Assembly: GCA_964591605.1 (NCBI GenBank)
Contig: CAZQEN010000435.1
Location: 1-5,818 of the forward strand
Length of the DNA: 5,818 bases
Direction: 5' to 3'
DNA from: CAYLLT01 sp964591605
GTDB lineage: Bacteria > Planctomycetota > Phycisphaerae > UBA1845 > PWPN01
Shown: positions 4,686 through 5,818 of the stretch, piece by piece
How the letters are laid out: each line of letters starts with the position of its first letter
Numbering within the stretch: position 1 is the first letter of the stretch
Notes under the pieces: generated by a model
Seen by the model: the letters and a program-made list of their open reading frames with translations, nothing else
Database searches by the model: none
What the model was told of the DNA's origin: nothing
Translations under genes and position numbers: made by a program

Positions 4686-5818
4686 ATGCATGGTTGCTTT
4701 CAGTCGTTGGCGGGAGTGGGGCTGGCGGTCCTGCTGGGGATGGCGGGTGTCGTGGTGGCGGAGGGGCAGGAGGGCCTGTATCGGGTCGGGGTCGCGAAGA
4801 TCGACGTGACGCCCGAGCACCCGATCCGGCTTTCGGGTTACGCAGCTCGAAAGACGGAGTCGGAGGGCGTCGAGCAGAGGCTGTGGGCGCGGTCGCTGGC
4901 GTTCGGCGGGGAGGGGGGCGAGCCGCTGAGCGTGCTGGTCACGGTGGAGAACGTGGGGGTCCCGCGTCATGTGGTGGAGGAGGCGGCGCGGCGGCTGGAG
5001 AAGCGCGAGAAGCTGGCGCGCGAACGGTTCACGCTCTGCTCCACGCATACGCACACGGGGCCTTGCCTGGCCGGCTGCATCCCGAACATGTTCGGCGAGG
5101 ATCTGCCGGCCGACCAGCAGGCGCACATCGAGCAGTACACGAAGTTTCTGACCGACCGGATCGAGCAGGTGGCGATCGATGCGATCGCGGCGCGGCGGCC
5201 GGCGCGCCTGGCCTGGGGAGAGGGCAAGCTGGGATTCGCGGCGAACCGTCGAACGAAGAACGGGCCGGTCGATCATGCGATGCCGCTGCTGCGGGTGACC
5301 GATCCCGACGGGAAGCTGCGGGCGGTTTGGGTGAATTATGCGTGTCACTGCACGACTCTGGGGCCGGAGACCAACAAGGTGTGCGGCGACTGGGCGGGCT
5401 ACGGGGCGGAGTACCTGGACGCGGCGAATCCGGGGGTGATCACGCTGGTGAGCATCGGGTGCGGGGCGGATGCGAATCCCGAACCGCGCACGGGGCTGGA
5501 CTTTGCGCGGCAGCACGGCCGGGCGCTGGCGGACGAGGCGACGCGTCTGCTCAAGAGCGATCTGAGGCCGCTGACGGGCAGGCTCACGTGCCGGCTGCGG
5601 TCGTTCGATCTGCCGTTCGATCCGCCGCCGAGCCGCGAGGAGTTTGAGAAGCGCGCGAAGACCAGGGATTACGCCGGCTACCATGCGGGCAAGAACCTGG
5701 CCCGCCTCGATCGGGGCGAGAACCTCGAGTCGCACCTGCCGTATTCGGTGCAGACGTGGACGTTCGGCGATGAACTGGCGATGGTGTTCCTGCCGGGTGA
5801 GGTGGTGGTGGATTACTC
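4686..5818 (+). CDS. Exported neutral/alkaline ceramidase-like protein, partial at 3' end
   Basis: The frame is open from the ATG at 4686 to the window edge, giving 377 residues without a stop. GAGGAG at 4671-4676 lies nine bases upstream. Residues ~8-25 form a hydrophobic signal segment ending VVVA before Glu-Gly, so export is likely, although the n-region lacks Lys or Arg. The rest matches the N-terminal domain of neutral/alkaline non-lysosomal ceramidases (PF04734). S-T-H-T-H-T-G-P lies at 119-126 (first metal His region, 121/123), A-C-H-C at 219-222 (His221, second metal ligand), G-D-W-A-G-Y at 234-239, and L-P-G-E at 369-372 (Glu372, probable metal ligand). In known ceramidases the catalytic serine sits in GDVSP; here the aligned stretch reads A-D-A-N-P (261-265), with Asn264 in its place. 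True ceramide hydrolysis is therefore doubtful, and a related hydrolase on another substrate is likelier. Seven cysteines cluster near these motifs (118, 127, 131, 220, 222, 233, 259). Roughly the last 80 or more residues are missing. Confidence 0.88.
   Translation, partial: MHGCFQSLAGVGLAVLLGMAGVVVAEGQEGLYRVGVAKIDVTPEHPIRLSGYAARKTESEGVEQRLWARSLAFGGEGGEPLSVLVTVENVGVPRHVVEEAARRLEKREKLARERFTLCSTHTHTGPCLAGCIPNMFGEDLPADQQAHIEQYTKFLTDRIEQVAIDAIAARRPARLAWGEGKLGFAANRRTKNGPVDHAMPLLRVTDPDGKLRAVWVNYACHCTTLGPETNKVCGDWAGYGAEYLDAANPGVITLVSIGCGADANPEPRTGLDFARQHGRALADEATRLLKSDLRPLTGRLTCRLRSFDLPFDPPPSREEFEKRAKTRDYAGYHAGKNLARLDRGENLESHLPYSVQTWTFGDELAMVFLPGEVVVDY

Noticed and set aside
4427..5647. Plus-strand open frame of 406 codons overlapping the ceramidase-like gene
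   Set aside because: Gly/Arg/Ala-rich, no ribosome binding site, starts before the long palindrome and reads through the real gene out of frame.
4659..5735. Minus-strand open frame opposite the ceramidase-like gene
   Set aside because: Shadow frame rich in Arg, Pro and Gln; the plus-strand frame has signal peptide, ribosome binding site and conserved motifs.

Overview
The window looks like the end of a draft contig from a GC-rich bacterium, most likely Planctomycetota or a related PVC-group lineage. This is an inference from three things: heavy GGG/GCG/GTG codon use, a secreted ceramidase-family (PF04734) protein of a kind common in those bacteria, and scattered single-gene units with roomy, hairpin-rich intergenic regions. 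It is not a proof of taxonomy. The first ~55 bases are almost pure G and are probably an assembly or sequencing artefact.

Layout, left to right. (1) 1-306: poly-G end, then a G-rich non-coding stretch. (2) 307-1098, +: dapB, 4-hydroxy-tetrahydrodipicolinate reductase, with all diagnostic motifs. (3) 1099-1488: non-coding, with a sigma70-like promoter (1224-1253), a leader of about 230 nt full of small hairpins, and a second TATAAT box just before the next gene. (4) 1489-2355, +: a stand-alone zinc-type homocysteine S-methyltransferase resembling the N-terminal module of cobalamin-dependent MetH. (5) 2356-2607: non-coding, with two abutting hairpins that look like a REP-type palindromic repeat, and a good promoter. 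(6) 2608-3657, +: an extended SDR of the 3-beta-HSD/epimerase type. (7) 3721-4173, -: a 150-residue tandem-CBS protein with a perfect Shine-Dalgarno, convergent with the SDR. (8) 4174-4685: a 512-nt divergent intergenic region holding a long interrupted palindrome (4503-4572) and a candidate promoter. (9) 4686-5818, +: an exported neutral/alkaline-ceramidase-like protein, open to the window edge.

The genes do not form one operon. dapB (lysine/diaminopimelate synthesis) and the homocysteine methyltransferase (methionine synthesis) are both amino-acid biosynthesis genes of the aspartate family, but the long gap and separate promoter argue for separate transcription. The SDR, CBS and ceramidase-like genes have no evident functional link.

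No CRISPR array, transposase, phage gene, toxin-antitoxin pair, tRNA or rRNA was seen, and nothing here amounts to a clear new multi-gene system. The points most worth following are the two palindromic elements, the structured leader of the methyltransferase gene with its partial cobalamin-riboswitch resemblance, and the ceramidase-like protein, which keeps the metal-site motifs but seems to lack the catalytic serine.
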